NCBI RefSeq assembly: GCF_003219815.1
Contig: NZ_QJVD01000005.1
Location: 181,177-245,176 of the forward strand
Direction: 5' to 3'
Source of the DNA: Arthrobacter livingstonensis
Lineage (GTDB): Bacteria; Actinomycetota; Actinomycetes; Actinomycetales; Micrococcaceae
DNA length: 64,000 bases
In this document: positions 8,324 to 19,329 of the stretch, piece by piece
Position numbering within the stretch: position 1 is the stretch's first letter
How the letters are laid out: each line of letters begins with the position of its first letter
Notes under the pieces: generated by a model
Databases searched by the model: none
Told to the model about the DNA's origin: nothing
Seen by the model: the letters and a program-made list of their open reading frames with translations, nothing else
Program-made: the position numbers and the translations under genes

Positions 8324-9424
8324 ATGTTCAAGCTCAACAAAGCCGCCAAATCCATGGCGGTAGTCCTGGCGGTCTCCGCCCTGGCGATCACAGGGTGCGG
8401 CCGCGCGGAAACTCCCGCAGCTTCCTCCAGCGGCGCGCCCGCCGGCTTCGCCGCAGACTCCACGATCGGTGTGGCCCTTCCCCAGAAAACCAGTGAAAAC
8501 TGGGTGCTTGCCGAAAAGCTGTTCAATGACGGTCTCACCCAGGCCGGCTTCAAGGGCGACGTCCAGTTTGCCAACAACGGTGTTGCCGAACAGCAGAACC
8601 AAATCAGCGCCATGATCACCAAAGGTGCCAAGGTCATCATCGTCGGAGCCATCGACGGCGGCCAGCTCGGCACGCAGCTCAAGCAGGCCAAGGATGCCGG
8701 GGCAACCATCATCGCCTACGACCGCCTGCTGCTGAACACGCCCAACGTGGACTACTACGTGGCCTATGACAACTTCAAGGTCGGCGAGCTGCAGGGCCAG
8801 GCCCTGCTGGATGGCATGAAGGCGAAGAAGCCGAGCGGCCCGTACAACATCGAGCTTTTTGCCGGCTCCCCGGATGACGCCAACGCCAAGGTCTTCTTTG
8901 ACGGCGCCATGAAGGTTCTCCAGCCCAAGATCGACGACGGCACGCTCAAGATCGTCTCCGGCCAGAAGTCGTTTGAGCAGGCCGTGACGCAGGGCTGGAA
9001 GGCAGAAAACGCGCAGAAGCGCATGGACTCCCTCCTGGTCGGTAGCTACGGTACCGCTGCACTGGATGGCGTGCTGTCCCCGAACGACACCCTGGCACGT
9101 GCCATCATCACCTCCGTGAAGGCCGCGGGCAAGCCCGTTCCCACCGTCACCGGCCAGGATTCCGAGGTTGAATCCGTGAAGTCCATCATGGCCGGGGAGC
9201 AGTACTCCACGATCAACAAGGACACCACGGCACTGGTCAACCACGCCATCGACATGGTCAAGGGCCTGCAGAAGGGCACCAAGCCGGAGATCAACGACCC
9301 CACCTCCTACAACAACGGCACCAAGGTTGTTCCGGCGTTCCTGCTGGTTCCCAAGATCGTCACCAAGGCCAACGCGGCCGAGCAGTACGCCAATGACAAG
9401 GTCCTTGGCCCGCTGACCAAGTAG
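8324..9424 (+). CDS. chvE: ChvE-like sugar-binding lipoprotein
   Basis: The 366 residues begin with a lipoprotein signal peptide (positive start, hydrophobic core) and a lipobox LAITGC with Cys25. A Ser/Ala-rich linker and a periplasmic-binding-protein type I fold follow. The mature part starts IGVALPQKTSENWVLA and includes NGVAEQQNQISAMITKGAKV and AYDRLLLNTPNVDYYVAYDN, matching the ChvE/multiple-sugar-binding group. In a Gram-positive cell it would be anchored to the outer membrane face and pass monosaccharides to the two upstream proteins. A strong terminator follows, so it is the last gene of the operon. Confidence 0.9.
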   Translation: MFKLNKAAKSMAVVLAVSALAITGCGRAETPAASSSGAPAGFAADSTIGVALPQKTSENWVLAEKLFNDGLTQAGFKGDVQFANNGVAEQQNQISAMITKGAKVIIVGAIDGGQLGTQLKQAKDAGATIIAYDRLLLNTPNVDYYVAYDNFKVGELQGQALLDGMKAKKPSGPYNIELFAGSPDDANAKVFFDGAMKVLQPKIDDGTLKIVSGQKSFEQAVTQGWKAENAQKRMDSLLVGSYGTAALDGVLSPNDTLARAIITSVKAAGKPVPTVTGQDSEVESVKSIMAGEQYSTINKDTTALVNHAIDMVKGLQKGTKPEINDPTSYNNGTKVVPAFLLVPKIVTKANAAEQYANDKVLGPLTK

Positions 9425-9451
9425 TCCGCGCCCAGGGCAGCATCACTGCCA

Positions 9452-9496
9452 AAGGCCCCTTCCGGCGTCGTACATCACGGCGCCGGAAGGGGCCTT
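9452..9496 (+). terminator. Hairpin terminator after the sugar ABC operon
   Basis: A 16-base arm, AAGGCCCCTTCCGGCG (9452-9467), pairs perfectly with 9481-9496 across a 13-base loop, 27 bases after the binding-protein stop codon. There is no long T-run, which is common in high-GC actinobacteria. It separates the transporter operon from the oxidoreductase gene at 9557. Confidence 0.75.
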
Positions 9497-9556
9497 CGCC
9501 ATGTCCCACTTCGTCACTTCCCCGTGCCATCACGCAGTTGCTGGCAGAATGACGCC

Positions 9557-10654
9557 ATGACCATTCCCCGTTTTGTCGGCCGACCCGACTGGTATTCCAC
9601 CATCAACCCCGAGACCCTGGCCGCCACGGGCGCTCCCCTGCGCTGGGGCGTGGTCGCCACCGGCGGCATCGCCAAGACCGTCACCGCGGATCTGGCACTG
9701 CTGGAGGACGCGGTGCTGCAGGCCGTCAGTTCCCGCAGCGATTCCAGTGCGGCCGGCTTTGCGCATAAATTTGGTTTCGCATCCTATTATTACGACGGCG
9801 GACAGGACGGCCTGGGTGCCCCGGGTTACGTCCAGCTGGTGCATGACCCGGACGTGGACGTGGTCTACATCGCCACCCCGCACGCCCAGCACTACGACAT
9901 CGCCAGGGCCGCCCTGGAGGCCGGCAAGCATGTGCTGTGCGAGAAGGCATTGACCATTACGGCCGCAGAAGCCCGATCGCTGATCGATCTGGCCCGGGCC
10001 AGGAAGCTGTTCCTCATGGAGGCCGTGTGGGCCAGGTTTGTGCCCGGCTTCCAGCGTGCCCTGGAGATCATCGCCTCGGGCGAGATCGGCGAGGTGAAGT
10101 GGGTCCGCGCGGACCTTGGTTTCGCCGCCCCGCAGGACGACTCCGCCCGCATCTGGGCGCCGGTCGACGGCGGCGGTGCGCTGCTGGACATCACCGTGTA
10201 CCCGCTCCTCTGGGCATGGGCCACCCTGGGGAAGCCGGCCTCGTTGACCGCCACTGGCGAGCTGACGGCCCTGGGTGTGGACGCGCAGAACGCGCTGACG
10301 CTCGGCTATGACAACGGTGCACAGGCCCAGCTGATCAGCTACCTCGGGGCACAGGGGCCGCGGGCGGCCTCAGTTGCCGGGACCACGGGCTTCCTGGAAA
10401 CGGTGGGCTCGGTGAACAACCCGAAGGCCCTGCGCATCTCAACGGATGCGGACGGCGAACGCACGGAAACCTTCGAACACCCGGGCCGCGGCTACACCTA
10501 CCAGCTGCGCGAGGTGACCCGCTGCATCCAGGCAGGGCTGACCGAAAGCGCCACCATGCCGCTCGATGACAGCCTCGCCATCATGGAGCTGTTCGACGAG
10601 GCCCGCCGCCAGCTCGGCGTCACCTACCCCAACGACTCCCGCACGGACCTCTGA
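9557..10654 (+). CDS. Gfo/Idh/MocA family NAD(P)-dependent oxidoreductase
   Basis: This 365-residue protein has an N-terminal Rossmann domain with WGVVATGGIAKTV in place of the common GxGxxG, then IATPHAQHYDIARAALEAGKHVLCEK. That second motif carries the family's EK catalytic lysine at about residue 133. A C-terminal alpha/beta domain contains GGGALLDITVYPL. Members oxidise or reduce sugars, inositols or dihydrodiols; this one resembles the trans-dihydrodiol/glucose-fructose oxidoreductase-like subgroup. The ATG at 9557 fits the family start, while the in-frame GTG at 9524 would add a tail with no family match. It lies just past the sugar transporter, but the terminator between them argues for separate transcription. 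The substrate is unknown. Confidence 0.85.
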   Translation: MTIPRFVGRPDWYSTINPETLAATGAPLRWGVVATGGIAKTVTADLALLEDAVLQAVSSRSDSSAAGFAHKFGFASYYYDGGQDGLGAPGYVQLVHDPDVDVVYIATPHAQHYDIARAALEAGKHVLCEKALTITAAEARSLIDLARARKLFLMEAVWARFVPGFQRALEIIASGEIGEVKWVRADLGFAAPQDDSARIWAPVDGGGALLDITVYPLLWAWATLGKPASLTATGELTALGVDAQNALTLGYDNGAQAQLISYLGAQGPRAASVAGTTGFLETVGSVNNPKALRISTDADGERTETFEHPGRGYTYQLREVTRCIQAGLTESATMPLDDSLAIMELFDEARRQLGVTYPNDSRTDL

Positions 10655-10672
10655 CTCACACACCTCCCCACC

Positions 10673-10861
10673 AACGCAGTATCACCTTTGGCTCGTTTTT
10701 CCCCGACGCGGTATCACCGTTGGCTCGCTTTCTCCGGACGCGGTATCACCAAGTGATACAGGGTCCGCAGAAATGTCGCCAGCGGTGATACCGCGTCGGT
10801 CGTTAAGGCGGCAACGGTGATACCGCGTCGGTCGTTAAGGCGCCAACGGTGATACCGCGTC
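10673..10861. repeat. Inverted array of 32-bp repeats, locus 1 (3 direct + 3 inverted units)
   Basis: Three units in one direction start near 10673 (degenerate), 10705 and 10737. After a 33-bp spacer, three units in the opposite direction start at 10784, 10816 and 10848. Spacing within each set is exactly 32 bp. The conserved core is GACGCGGTATCACC (or its complement GGTGATACCGCGTC), followed by a weaker 18-base part rich in GTTGGC and CGTT. The whole forms a very large imperfect palindrome in the noncoding gap between the oxidoreductase and livF. A related array lies at 20044-20168. No open reading frame of note crosses it. Confidence 0.85.
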
Positions 10862-10870
10862 GATTGAGGG

Positions 10871-10920
10871 ACGACGGCGGGTGGTCACCCTTCCTTGGAA
10901 AGGTGACCACCCGCCGTCGT
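10871..10920. terminator. Long hairpin terminator after livF, likely bidirectional
   Basis: ACGACGGCGGGTGGTCACC (10871-10889) pairs perfectly over 19 bases with 10902-10920 across a 12-base loop. It lies 13 bases past the livF stop codon and directly beside the 32-bp array, so it can end both livF (leftward) and the rightward oxidoreductase transcript. Confidence 0.8.
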
Positions 10921-10933
10921 GCTTGGGGGCAGC

Positions 10934-11647
10934 TTAGCCGACGCCCAAGTACGCCTCCTTGATGGCCGGGTTGGCCAACAGCTCCTTGCCGGTGCCGCTG
11001 TGCGTGATTTCCCCGGTTTCCAGCACGAACGCCCGGTGCGCCCGGGCCAGGGCCTGGTTGGCATTCTGCTCCACGAGCAGCACCGTGGTGCCCTGGCCAT
11101 TGATCTCGGTGACGATCTTGAAGATCTGCCGGATGAACTGCGGGGCAAGCCCCATGGACGGCTCGTCCAGCAGCAGCAGCTTGGGCCGGGACATCAGTGC
11201 CCGGCCAATTGACAACATCTGCTGCTCGCCACCGCTCATGGTTCCCCCGAACTGCTTTTCACGTTCCTTCAGCCGCGGAAACAATGTAAACACACGTTCG
11301 AGATCGTCGCTGACGCCGCTACGGTCCTTGCGGCCAAAAGTGCCCATGTCCAAGTTTTCCAGGACCGTCATGGCCGGGAAAATCCCGCGTCCCTCCGGTG
11401 CCTGGGATATCCCCTGCACCACCCGGATATGGGCTTTCATCTTCGTGATGTCCTCCCCCATGAACGAGATGGAGCCGGCCGAGGCGTTCAACAGGCCGGA
11501 GATGGTCTTCATGGTGGTGGTCTTGCCGGCACCGTTGGCACCAATGAGGGAAACGATCTCCCCTTCCTCCACCGTGAAGGACATGTCCTTGATTGCCTGG
11601 ATTCGCCCGTAATGCACGGAGATGTTTTTCAGCTCAAGCAAAGTCAT
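10934..11647 (-). CDS. livF: Branched-chain amino-acid ABC transporter ATPase LivF
   Basis: This 237-residue ABC ATPase has Walker A GANGAGKT (36-43), signature MSGGEQQ, Walker B LLLLDEPSMGLAP and a switch His in LLVEQNANQAL. Size and the SMGLAP motif are those of LivF, the shorter of the two ATPases of HAAT-family importers for leucine, isoleucine, valine and relatives. Its ATG overlaps the end of livG by 14 bases, so translation is probably coupled. It is the last gene of the leftward livKHMGF operon and is followed by a strong hairpin. Confidence 0.92.
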   Translation of the reverse strand: MTLLELKNISVHYGRIQAIKDMSFTVEEGEIVSLIGANGAGKTTTMKTISGLLNASAGSISFMGEDITKMKAHIRVVQGISQAPEGRGIFPAMTVLENLDMGTFGRKDRSGVSDDLERVFTLFPRLKEREKQFGGTMSGGEQQMLSIGRALMSRPKLLLLDEPSMGLAPQFIRQIFKIVTEINGQGTTVLLVEQNANQALARAHRAFVLETGEITHSGTGKELLANPAIKEAYLGVG

Positions 11648-12515
11648 CTTCGGGCTCCCCCAGGTAAGCGGAAACGACCTTGGGGTCTTCCCTGATCACT
11701 GATGGCACGTCGTCGGCAATTTTTTTGCCGAACTCCAGCACCACAATTCTATCGGTCACTCCCATGACCAGTTTCATGTCGTGCTCAATCAGCAGCACGG
11801 TGTAGCCGTCGTCCCGTACGGTCCGGATGAGCTGCATGAGCTCTTCCTTTTCCGCCGGGTTGAAGCCGGCGGCAGGCTCATCCAGGCACAGCACCTTGGG
11901 ATCGGTCGCCAGCGCCCTGGCAATCTCCAGGCGGCGCTGGCTGCCGTAGGGCAGGTGCCGGGACAGCGTGGCGGCCTGGTCGGCGATGCCCACGAATTCC
12001 AGCAGGGCCATGCCCCGTTCGATCGATGACTTCTCCTCCCTGACGTGCCGCGGCAGGCGCAGGAGCGCCCCGACGACGGATGTCTTGTGGCGGGCGTCCA
12101 GGCCCACCACCACGTTTTCCAGTGCGGTCATCTCGCCAAAGAGGCGGATGTTCTGGAAGGTGCGGGCCAAGCCCGCCCGGGTGATCTTGTGCTGCTTGAG
12201 GCCGTTAAGCACCCGGCCTTCGAGCAGCACCTGGCCGCTGGTGGGCTTGTACACACCGGTCATGGCGTTGAAACAGGTGGTCTTGCCGGCACCGTTGGGC
12301 CCGATCAAACCGAGAATCTCCCCGCGTTTGATGGTGAAGCTGACATTGTCCAGTGCCAGCAGGCCGCCAAACTTCACGGTGAGGTTCTTGACCTCAATCA
12401 GGTCGTCGCCGACCTTGACGGCAATATCTCGTTCCGCTGCCGCAGCCTCGGCCACGTCCGCGTCCACACCGGGGATGCCGGCATGGCGCCCTGTTTCTTC
12501 AGTCGATTCGGTCAT
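11634..12515 (-). CDS. livG: Branched-chain amino-acid ABC transporter ATPase LivG
   Basis: This 293-residue ABC ATPase has Walker A GPNGAGKT at 72-79. The family helix ITRAGLARTFQNIRLF follows, then the LivG-type region YGSQRRLEIARALA in the signature position, Walker B VLCLDEPAAGFNP and IEHDMKLVM. Compared with usual LivG proteins of about 255 residues it has an extra acidic, Ala-rich N-terminal tail of about 38 residues. The ATG at 12515 is preceded by an excellent GGAGG site and overlaps the livM stop as ATGA, so this start is well supported. It pairs with LivF on the cytoplasmic face of the LivH/LivM channel. Confidence 0.92.
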   Translation of the reverse strand: MTESTEETGRHAGIPGVDADVAEAAAAERDIAVKVGDDLIEVKNLTVKFGGLLALDNVSFTIKRGEILGLIGPNGAGKTTCFNAMTGVYKPTSGQVLLEGRVLNGLKQHKITRAGLARTFQNIRLFGEMTALENVVVGLDARHKTSVVGALLRLPRHVREEKSSIERGMALLEFVGIADQAATLSRHLPYGSQRRLEIARALATDPKVLCLDEPAAGFNPAEKEELMQLIRTVRDDGYTVLLIEHDMKLVMGVTDRIVVLEFGKKIADDVPSVIREDPKVVSAYLGEPEDDFA

Positions 12516-13729
12516 GATGCGGCCTCCTTCCCTGGTCCAGTCTTGGCCTTGGCGGCCTTGGCATCCGAGGATGCCTTCACGGCGGCATAAGCCTTCTGCC
12601 CATAGGCCAGCAGCTGTTGCCGCGCCGCCAGAAGGCCGTGCGAGCGGTAGATCATTACCACCACAAGCACCAGCCCAAAAATGAGGTACTTGTACTCGGC
12701 GATCGAAGTGAAGCGCAACGGAATGTAGGCCACTAGGGCGCCACCCAGAATGGCACCCACCTTGTTGCCCGCCCCGCCCAACACGACTGCTGCGACGAAC
12801 AGGATGGAGGTGACGACGTCGAACTTGGCGTTGCTGACAAAGCCGACCTGCCCGGACATAAGTGCCCCGGACAGGCCGCCGACACCGGCGCCGATTGCGA
12901 ACGCCCACACCTTGTATTTGAAAGTGGGGACGCCCATGGTCTCGGCGGCGTCCTCGTCTTCGCGGATGGCGATCCAGTTGCGGCCCACCCGGCTGCGTTC
13001 CAGGTTGCCGGCCAGCAGCAGCACGATTATCAATATTGTCAGGGTGAGCCAATACCAGGGCGTGCCGTTGGAGTTGGAGAAAATCGGTATGCCGCTGGCA
13101 TCGGTCCCCGGTGGGTGGCCGATGTTTTGGAAGCCCACCTGGCCTTTTAGCGCGGGGATGATGGTGGCGAGAATGCGGACAATTTCGCCGAAGCCCAGTG
13201 TCACGATGGCCAGGTAGTCGCCGCGCAGACGCAATGTCGGCACGCCGAGCAGCACGCCAAAGAACATGGTCACCGCCATGGCCACCGGAATGGTCCACAG
13301 GTAGGGGATCTTCAGGAAGGTGGAGTCGGGGCTGGTCAGCATCGCCGTCACATAGGAGCCGACGGCAAAGAAGGCGATATAGCCCAGGTCCAGCAGGCCG
13401 GCATAGCCGATCACTATGTTCAGGCCCACGGCCACGAGTGCCCAGACCGCCATGGTCTGGCAGGCCAAGGGGAAGTCGTTGCCGGGTTCGGTGGAGATCA
13501 AAGGCGGGTTGATGATGGGCAGCAGGTACGCCAGGATCACCACAAGAATCAGGAATAGCCATTGTTTCTGCCGGGGCAGGGCCTGCCATTTCTCGCCCAG
13601 GCCACCAAACCAGCCAGAGCGGCGTGCGGCGGCACTGGAGCCGGGCGGGGTGCCAACGGCCCCGCGGTCCTCCGCCGCCTGGTCCGCCTTGGCCGTGTGG
13701 AGGGGGGTGGGTCCGTCTACCATGCTCAT
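12512..13729 (-). CDS. livM: Branched-chain amino-acid ABC transporter permease LivM
   Basis: This 405-residue membrane protein has a soluble N-terminal segment of about 50 residues and then eight to ten helices. It carries typical LivM features: GLNIVIGYAGLLDLGYIAFFAVGSY, VPTLRLRGDYLAIVTLGFGEI, a cytoplasmic AIREDEDAAETMGV coupling motif, and a Gly-rich VLGGAGNKVGAILGGAL. The C-terminal tail is Lys/Ala-rich. It forms the channel with LivH. Its start overlaps the livH stop and its stop overlaps the livG start, each by four bases (ATGA), showing tight translational coupling. Confidence 0.9.
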   Translation of the reverse strand: MSMVDGPTPLHTAKADQAAEDRGAVGTPPGSSAAARRSGWFGGLGEKWQALPRQKQWLFLILVVILAYLLPIINPPLISTEPGNDFPLACQTMAVWALVAVGLNIVIGYAGLLDLGYIAFFAVGSYVTAMLTSPDSTFLKIPYLWTIPVAMAVTMFFGVLLGVPTLRLRGDYLAIVTLGFGEIVRILATIIPALKGQVGFQNIGHPPGTDASGIPIFSNSNGTPWYWLTLTILIIVLLLAGNLERSRVGRNWIAIREDEDAAETMGVPTFKYKVWAFAIGAGVGGLSGALMSGQVGFVSNAKFDVVTSILFVAAVVLGGAGNKVGAILGGALVAYIPLRFTSIAEYKYLIFGLVLVVVMIYRSHGLLAARQQLLAYGQKAYAAVKASSDAKAAKAKTGPGKEAAS

Positions 13730-14736
13730 GCCTTGCTCCTTCCCAGCGACGTGCCCAGGATGCCCTCGGGCCGCACCAGCAGCACCAGCACCAGCACCAA
13801 AAACGCGACGACGTCAGTCCACTGGGAATTCCCCAGCAGGATTTGCCCGTAGTTGCCAATAAGACCGAGCAGCAGCCCGCCGAGCAGAGCCCCGCGGACG
13901 TTGCCGATGCCGCCCAGGACTGCTGCGGCAAAGGCCTTGATGCCCAGGATGAAGCCTCCGTTGTACTGGACGCCGGAGGGGATCTTCATGACGTAGAACA
14001 GGGCGGCGGCGCCGGCAAGGATGCCGCCGATCACGAAGGTGGTGATGATGATTTTCTCTTTATTCACACCCATGAGGGTGGCGGTGTCAGGGTCCTGGGC
14101 CACGGCGCGGATGCCGCGCCCGGTGCGGGACTTGCTGATGAAGCGTTCGGTGATGACCATCATGATCACGGCCGCGATGACGATGATCAACTGCTGGTCG
14201 TAGATGAAGGTGCCGAAGACCTCAAAGATGGGATTCGACTTGAACATGGTCAGCGCCGGCTCCGGGTTGGGGCCGCGGACCGCGAAGATCGTGTACTGGA
14301 TGGTGAAGGAGGCGCCAATCGCCGTGATCAGGAAGACCAGGCGGGGTGCATTGCGTTTCCGCAGGGGTCTATAGGCCAGCCGCTCCAGCAGGAATGCAGT
14401 GAGGGCCGAAGCACATATGGCCACGACAAGCGCCAACAGCAGGTTGGCGATGATCGCGCCGACGGACAGATTCGGTGCGGAGGGGCCGAAGCCTAGGTAA
14501 CTGAGGGTGAAGAACACCCCATAGCAACCCATGATGAACACTTCGGAGTGGGCAAAGTTGATGAGGTTCAGCACGCCGTAAACGAGGGTGTAGCCGAGGG
14601 CCACCAGGGCGTAAATGGAGCCAAAGGTCAGCCCGTCAAAGGTGGCGGACCAGAAGTTCTGCATCAGCGACGGGATATCGAAGGTGATCCAGGTGCTGTC
14701 ATCTGCGGGGAGCATGGTTAAGAGGGTGGGAATCAT
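13726..14736 (-). CDS. livH: Branched-chain amino-acid ABC transporter permease LivH
   Basis: This 336-residue membrane protein has about eight helices. LivH marks are LTFGSIYALVALGYTLVYGVLNLINFAHSEVFIMG near the N-terminus, AVAQDPDTATLMGVNKEKI (cytoplasmic coupling helix) and LGGIGNVRGALLGGLLLG. The ATG at 14736 has AGGA seven bases upstream; a longer reading from 14817 would add an Arg-rich tail and is not favoured. It lies 132 bases after the binding-protein gene with a hairpin between, and overlaps livM by four bases. Confidence 0.92.
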   Translation of the reverse strand: MIPTLLTMLPADDSTWITFDIPSLMQNFWSATFDGLTFGSIYALVALGYTLVYGVLNLINFAHSEVFIMGCYGVFFTLSYLGFGPSAPNLSVGAIIANLLLALVVAICASALTAFLLERLAYRPLRKRNAPRLVFLITAIGASFTIQYTIFAVRGPNPEPALTMFKSNPIFEVFGTFIYDQQLIIVIAAVIMMVITERFISKSRTGRGIRAVAQDPDTATLMGVNKEKIIITTFVIGGILAGAAALFYVMKIPSGVQYNGGFILGIKAFAAAVLGGIGNVRGALLGGLLLGLIGNYGQILLGNSQWTDVVAFLVLVLVLLVRPEGILGTSLGRSKA

Positions 14737-14822
14737 ACGGACATCCTGATCTTGGCAGCGCCCATGGCTTCGGATGGGCCGGCGGCTGCCGGTAGAGCGA
14801 ACGGGATAAAACGGCACGCAAA

Positions 14823-14855
14823 GGCTGTGGGCCGGGGGTCCCCGATCCCACAGCC
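14823..14855 (-). terminator. Hairpin between livK and livH (probable attenuating terminator)
   Basis: GGCTGTGGG at 14823-14831 pairs with CCCACAGCC at 14847-14855, in the gap after the binding-protein stop. No strong promoter is obvious between it and livH. A partial stop here would leave the binding protein in excess over the membrane and ATPase subunits, a known pattern in ABC operons. The regulatory effect is inferred. Confidence 0.6.
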
Positions 14856-14868
14856 AGCTGCGCTCAGA

Positions 14869-16104
14869 TCACTCGCCGATGGCGCCGATCGGAACGATCT
14901 TGCCGTTTTCAACCTTGTAGCCGTAGACGGTCGGGGCCTGGAGTTCGCCCTTGTCATTCCACTTGTAGTGCTTGCTCAGGCCGTCCTTGTCGTAGCTCTT
15001 GACCCAGCTAAGGAGCTTGGCCCGGTCCTGGTTGCCGGCGTCAATGCCCGCCAGGAGCACGGTGGCGGCGTCATAGCCCTCAATGGAGTACGTCCCGGGT
15101 TCCATGTTGTTGGCGGCCTTGTAGGCGGATTCGAAGGTGGGGATCAATTCACCGGGAATGCACGGGCAGGTGAAGAATGCGTTGGAGGACGCATCGCCGG
15201 CCTGCTTGATGAACTGGTCATCCTTGAGCCCGTCCGGGCCGATGAACGTTCCGGTGAAGCCCTTGGCCACCAGCTGCTGGTCGAAGGGGGCGCCTTCAGC
15301 GTAGTAGCCCGAGTAGAACACCGCGTCGGCCTTGGAGTTCATGATCTTGGAGATCGTTGCCGAGAAGTCCTTCTGGCCGGTGGTCACCTTGTCCGTGCCG
15401 ATCAGGGCCGACCCCAAGCCGTCCGAGGTGGTCTTGCCCAGGCCGATGCCGTAGTCGGAATCATCCTGAACGAGGTAGACCTTCTTGGCGCCAAGCTTGC
15501 CGGTGATGAATTTCGCGGCCGCCGGTCCCTGGACAGCGTCGTTGCCCAGGCCACGGAAGAACGTGGTCCAACCGTTGTCGGTCAGTGTCGGGTTCGTGGC
15601 CGCAGGGGTGATGTGGACCAGCTTCTGCTGTTCGAAGATGTTGCCCGTGGCCTTGGACTCGCCGGAGAACGGCAGGCCGACGACGCCGATGATGCCGGCT
15701 TCCTTCGTGGCCTGCGTGACGGGGCCGGTGGCCTTGTTCGGGTCGCCTTCGGTGTCAAACTTCTTGAACTGCACCTGGCAGCCGGCGTTGGCCTTGTTGT
15801 GCTGGTCGATTGCCAGCTGGACGCCGTTGAAGATGTTGATGCCGAGCTGTGCGTTGGCGCCGGTTTCCGCGCCGATGTACGCCAGCGTGGTGGTAGCCGC
15901 GCAGGTGGCCTTGCCGTCGCCTGCGGGGAGCACCGCATCCTTCGGGGTTTCAATCGAGGTCAATGCGGGAATGTTGACGGCGGTGGAGCCTCCCCCGCCG
16001 GCGCTGCTGCTGCTTTCCGGTGCAGCCTGATTGGCGCAACCTGCCATGAGCATGCCAAGGGTTGCGGCAGCTGCGAGAGTCGTCATGACTTTCTTACGGT
16101 ACAT
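14869..16104 (-). CDS. livK: Branched-chain amino-acid-binding lipoprotein (LivK-like)
   Basis: This 411-residue protein starts MYRKKVMTTL, has a hydrophobic core and lipobox LMAGC with Cys23, then a Ser/Gly linker and a type I periplasmic-binding fold. Landmarks are LAYIGAETGANAQLGINIFNGVQLAIDQ, GVVGLPFSGES and EGYDAATVLLAGIDAG. It is the extracellular receptor feeding LivHMGF encoded downstream. The ATG at 16104 is chosen because GGAAGG lies eight bases before it and the signal peptide begins there; an earlier start at 16131 would place charged residues ahead of the signal. Four Cys residues in the mature part may form disulfides. Its exact amino acid is unknown. Confidence 0.9.
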   Translation of the reverse strand: MYRKKVMTTLAAAATLGMLMAGCANQAAPESSSSAGGGGSTAVNIPALTSIETPKDAVLPAGDGKATCAATTTLAYIGAETGANAQLGINIFNGVQLAIDQHNKANAGCQVQFKKFDTEGDPNKATGPVTQATKEAGIIGVVGLPFSGESKATGNIFEQQKLVHITPAATNPTLTDNGWTTFFRGLGNDAVQGPAAAKFITGKLGAKKVYLVQDDSDYGIGLGKTTSDGLGSALIGTDKVTTGQKDFSATISKIMNSKADAVFYSGYYAEGAPFDQQLVAKGFTGTFIGPDGLKDDQFIKQAGDASSNAFFTCPCIPGELIPTFESAYKAANNMEPGTYSIEGYDAATVLLAGIDAGNQDRAKLLSWVKSYDKDGLSKHYKWNDKGELQAPTVYGYKVENGKIVPIGAIGE

Positions 16105-16280
16105 AGATTCGCCTTCCGGGCTATGTCGCAAGGACCGGCGGACGTCTTCGTCCCCGGATTTCCTTGCTCTTCACGAGAACTGACATTACCCTGCCAAATG
16201 TGGCGAGGGACACATTTAGCGTAAAGATCTGATAACAGAAGAAGATTTTGCGGCGAACGGTACGACGGCGGCGCCCAGGG

Positions 16281-16311
16281 ACAATAAAAACCCGCCTCCT
16301 GTGGGAGGCGG
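16281..16311 (-). terminator. Intrinsic terminator after icd
   Basis: On the bottom strand an 8-bp stem (CCGCCTCC with GGAGGCGG, 4-base loop, 16292-16311) is followed by GTTTTTATTG, a proper T-run. It lies 28 bases past the isocitrate dehydrogenase stop codon and is the clearest rho-independent terminator in the window. Confidence 0.88.
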
Positions 16312-16338
16312 ATTTAAATTGTTGCCGGCGGCCGGATG

Positions 16339-19236
<2,898 letters not shown>

Positions 19237-19256
19237 GGCTTACAGGAGAGAAATTT

Positions 19257-19290
19257 GAAGGGGCGGGCCACCGCGGTGATCCGCCCCTTT
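19257..19290 (+). terminator. Intrinsic terminator after ferritin
   Basis: AAGGGGCGG pairs with CCGCCCCTT around an inner CACCGCGGTG self-complementary stem, followed by TTTTCG. It begins about 20 bases after the ferritin stop codon. It may also slow transcripts from the convergent membrane-protein gene on the bottom strand. Confidence 0.85.
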
Positions 19291-19291
19291 T

Positions 19292-19329
19292 CGTTGTGTG
19301 GCGACGTCCCCGTTGTGTGGCTACGTCCC
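19292..19329. repeat. Tandem 19-bp duplication overlapping a stop codon
   Basis: CGTTGTGTGGCGACGTCCC (19292-19310) is followed directly by CGTTGTGTGGCTACGTCCC (19311-19329); they differ at one base. That base makes CTA, which read on the bottom strand is the TAG stop of the gene ending at 19321. It looks like a recent slippage duplication at a gene end. Confidence 0.75.

Noticed and set aside
10673-10861. Possible CRISPR array because of 32-bp periodic repeats.
   Set aside because: Units abut without spacers, orientation reverses midway, and no cas genes are present.
11634-13931. A 765-codon leftward frame that would fuse livG to upstream sequence.
   Set aside because: LivM occupies the region in another frame with proper motifs, and livG has its own GGAGG site and ATGA overlap at 12515.
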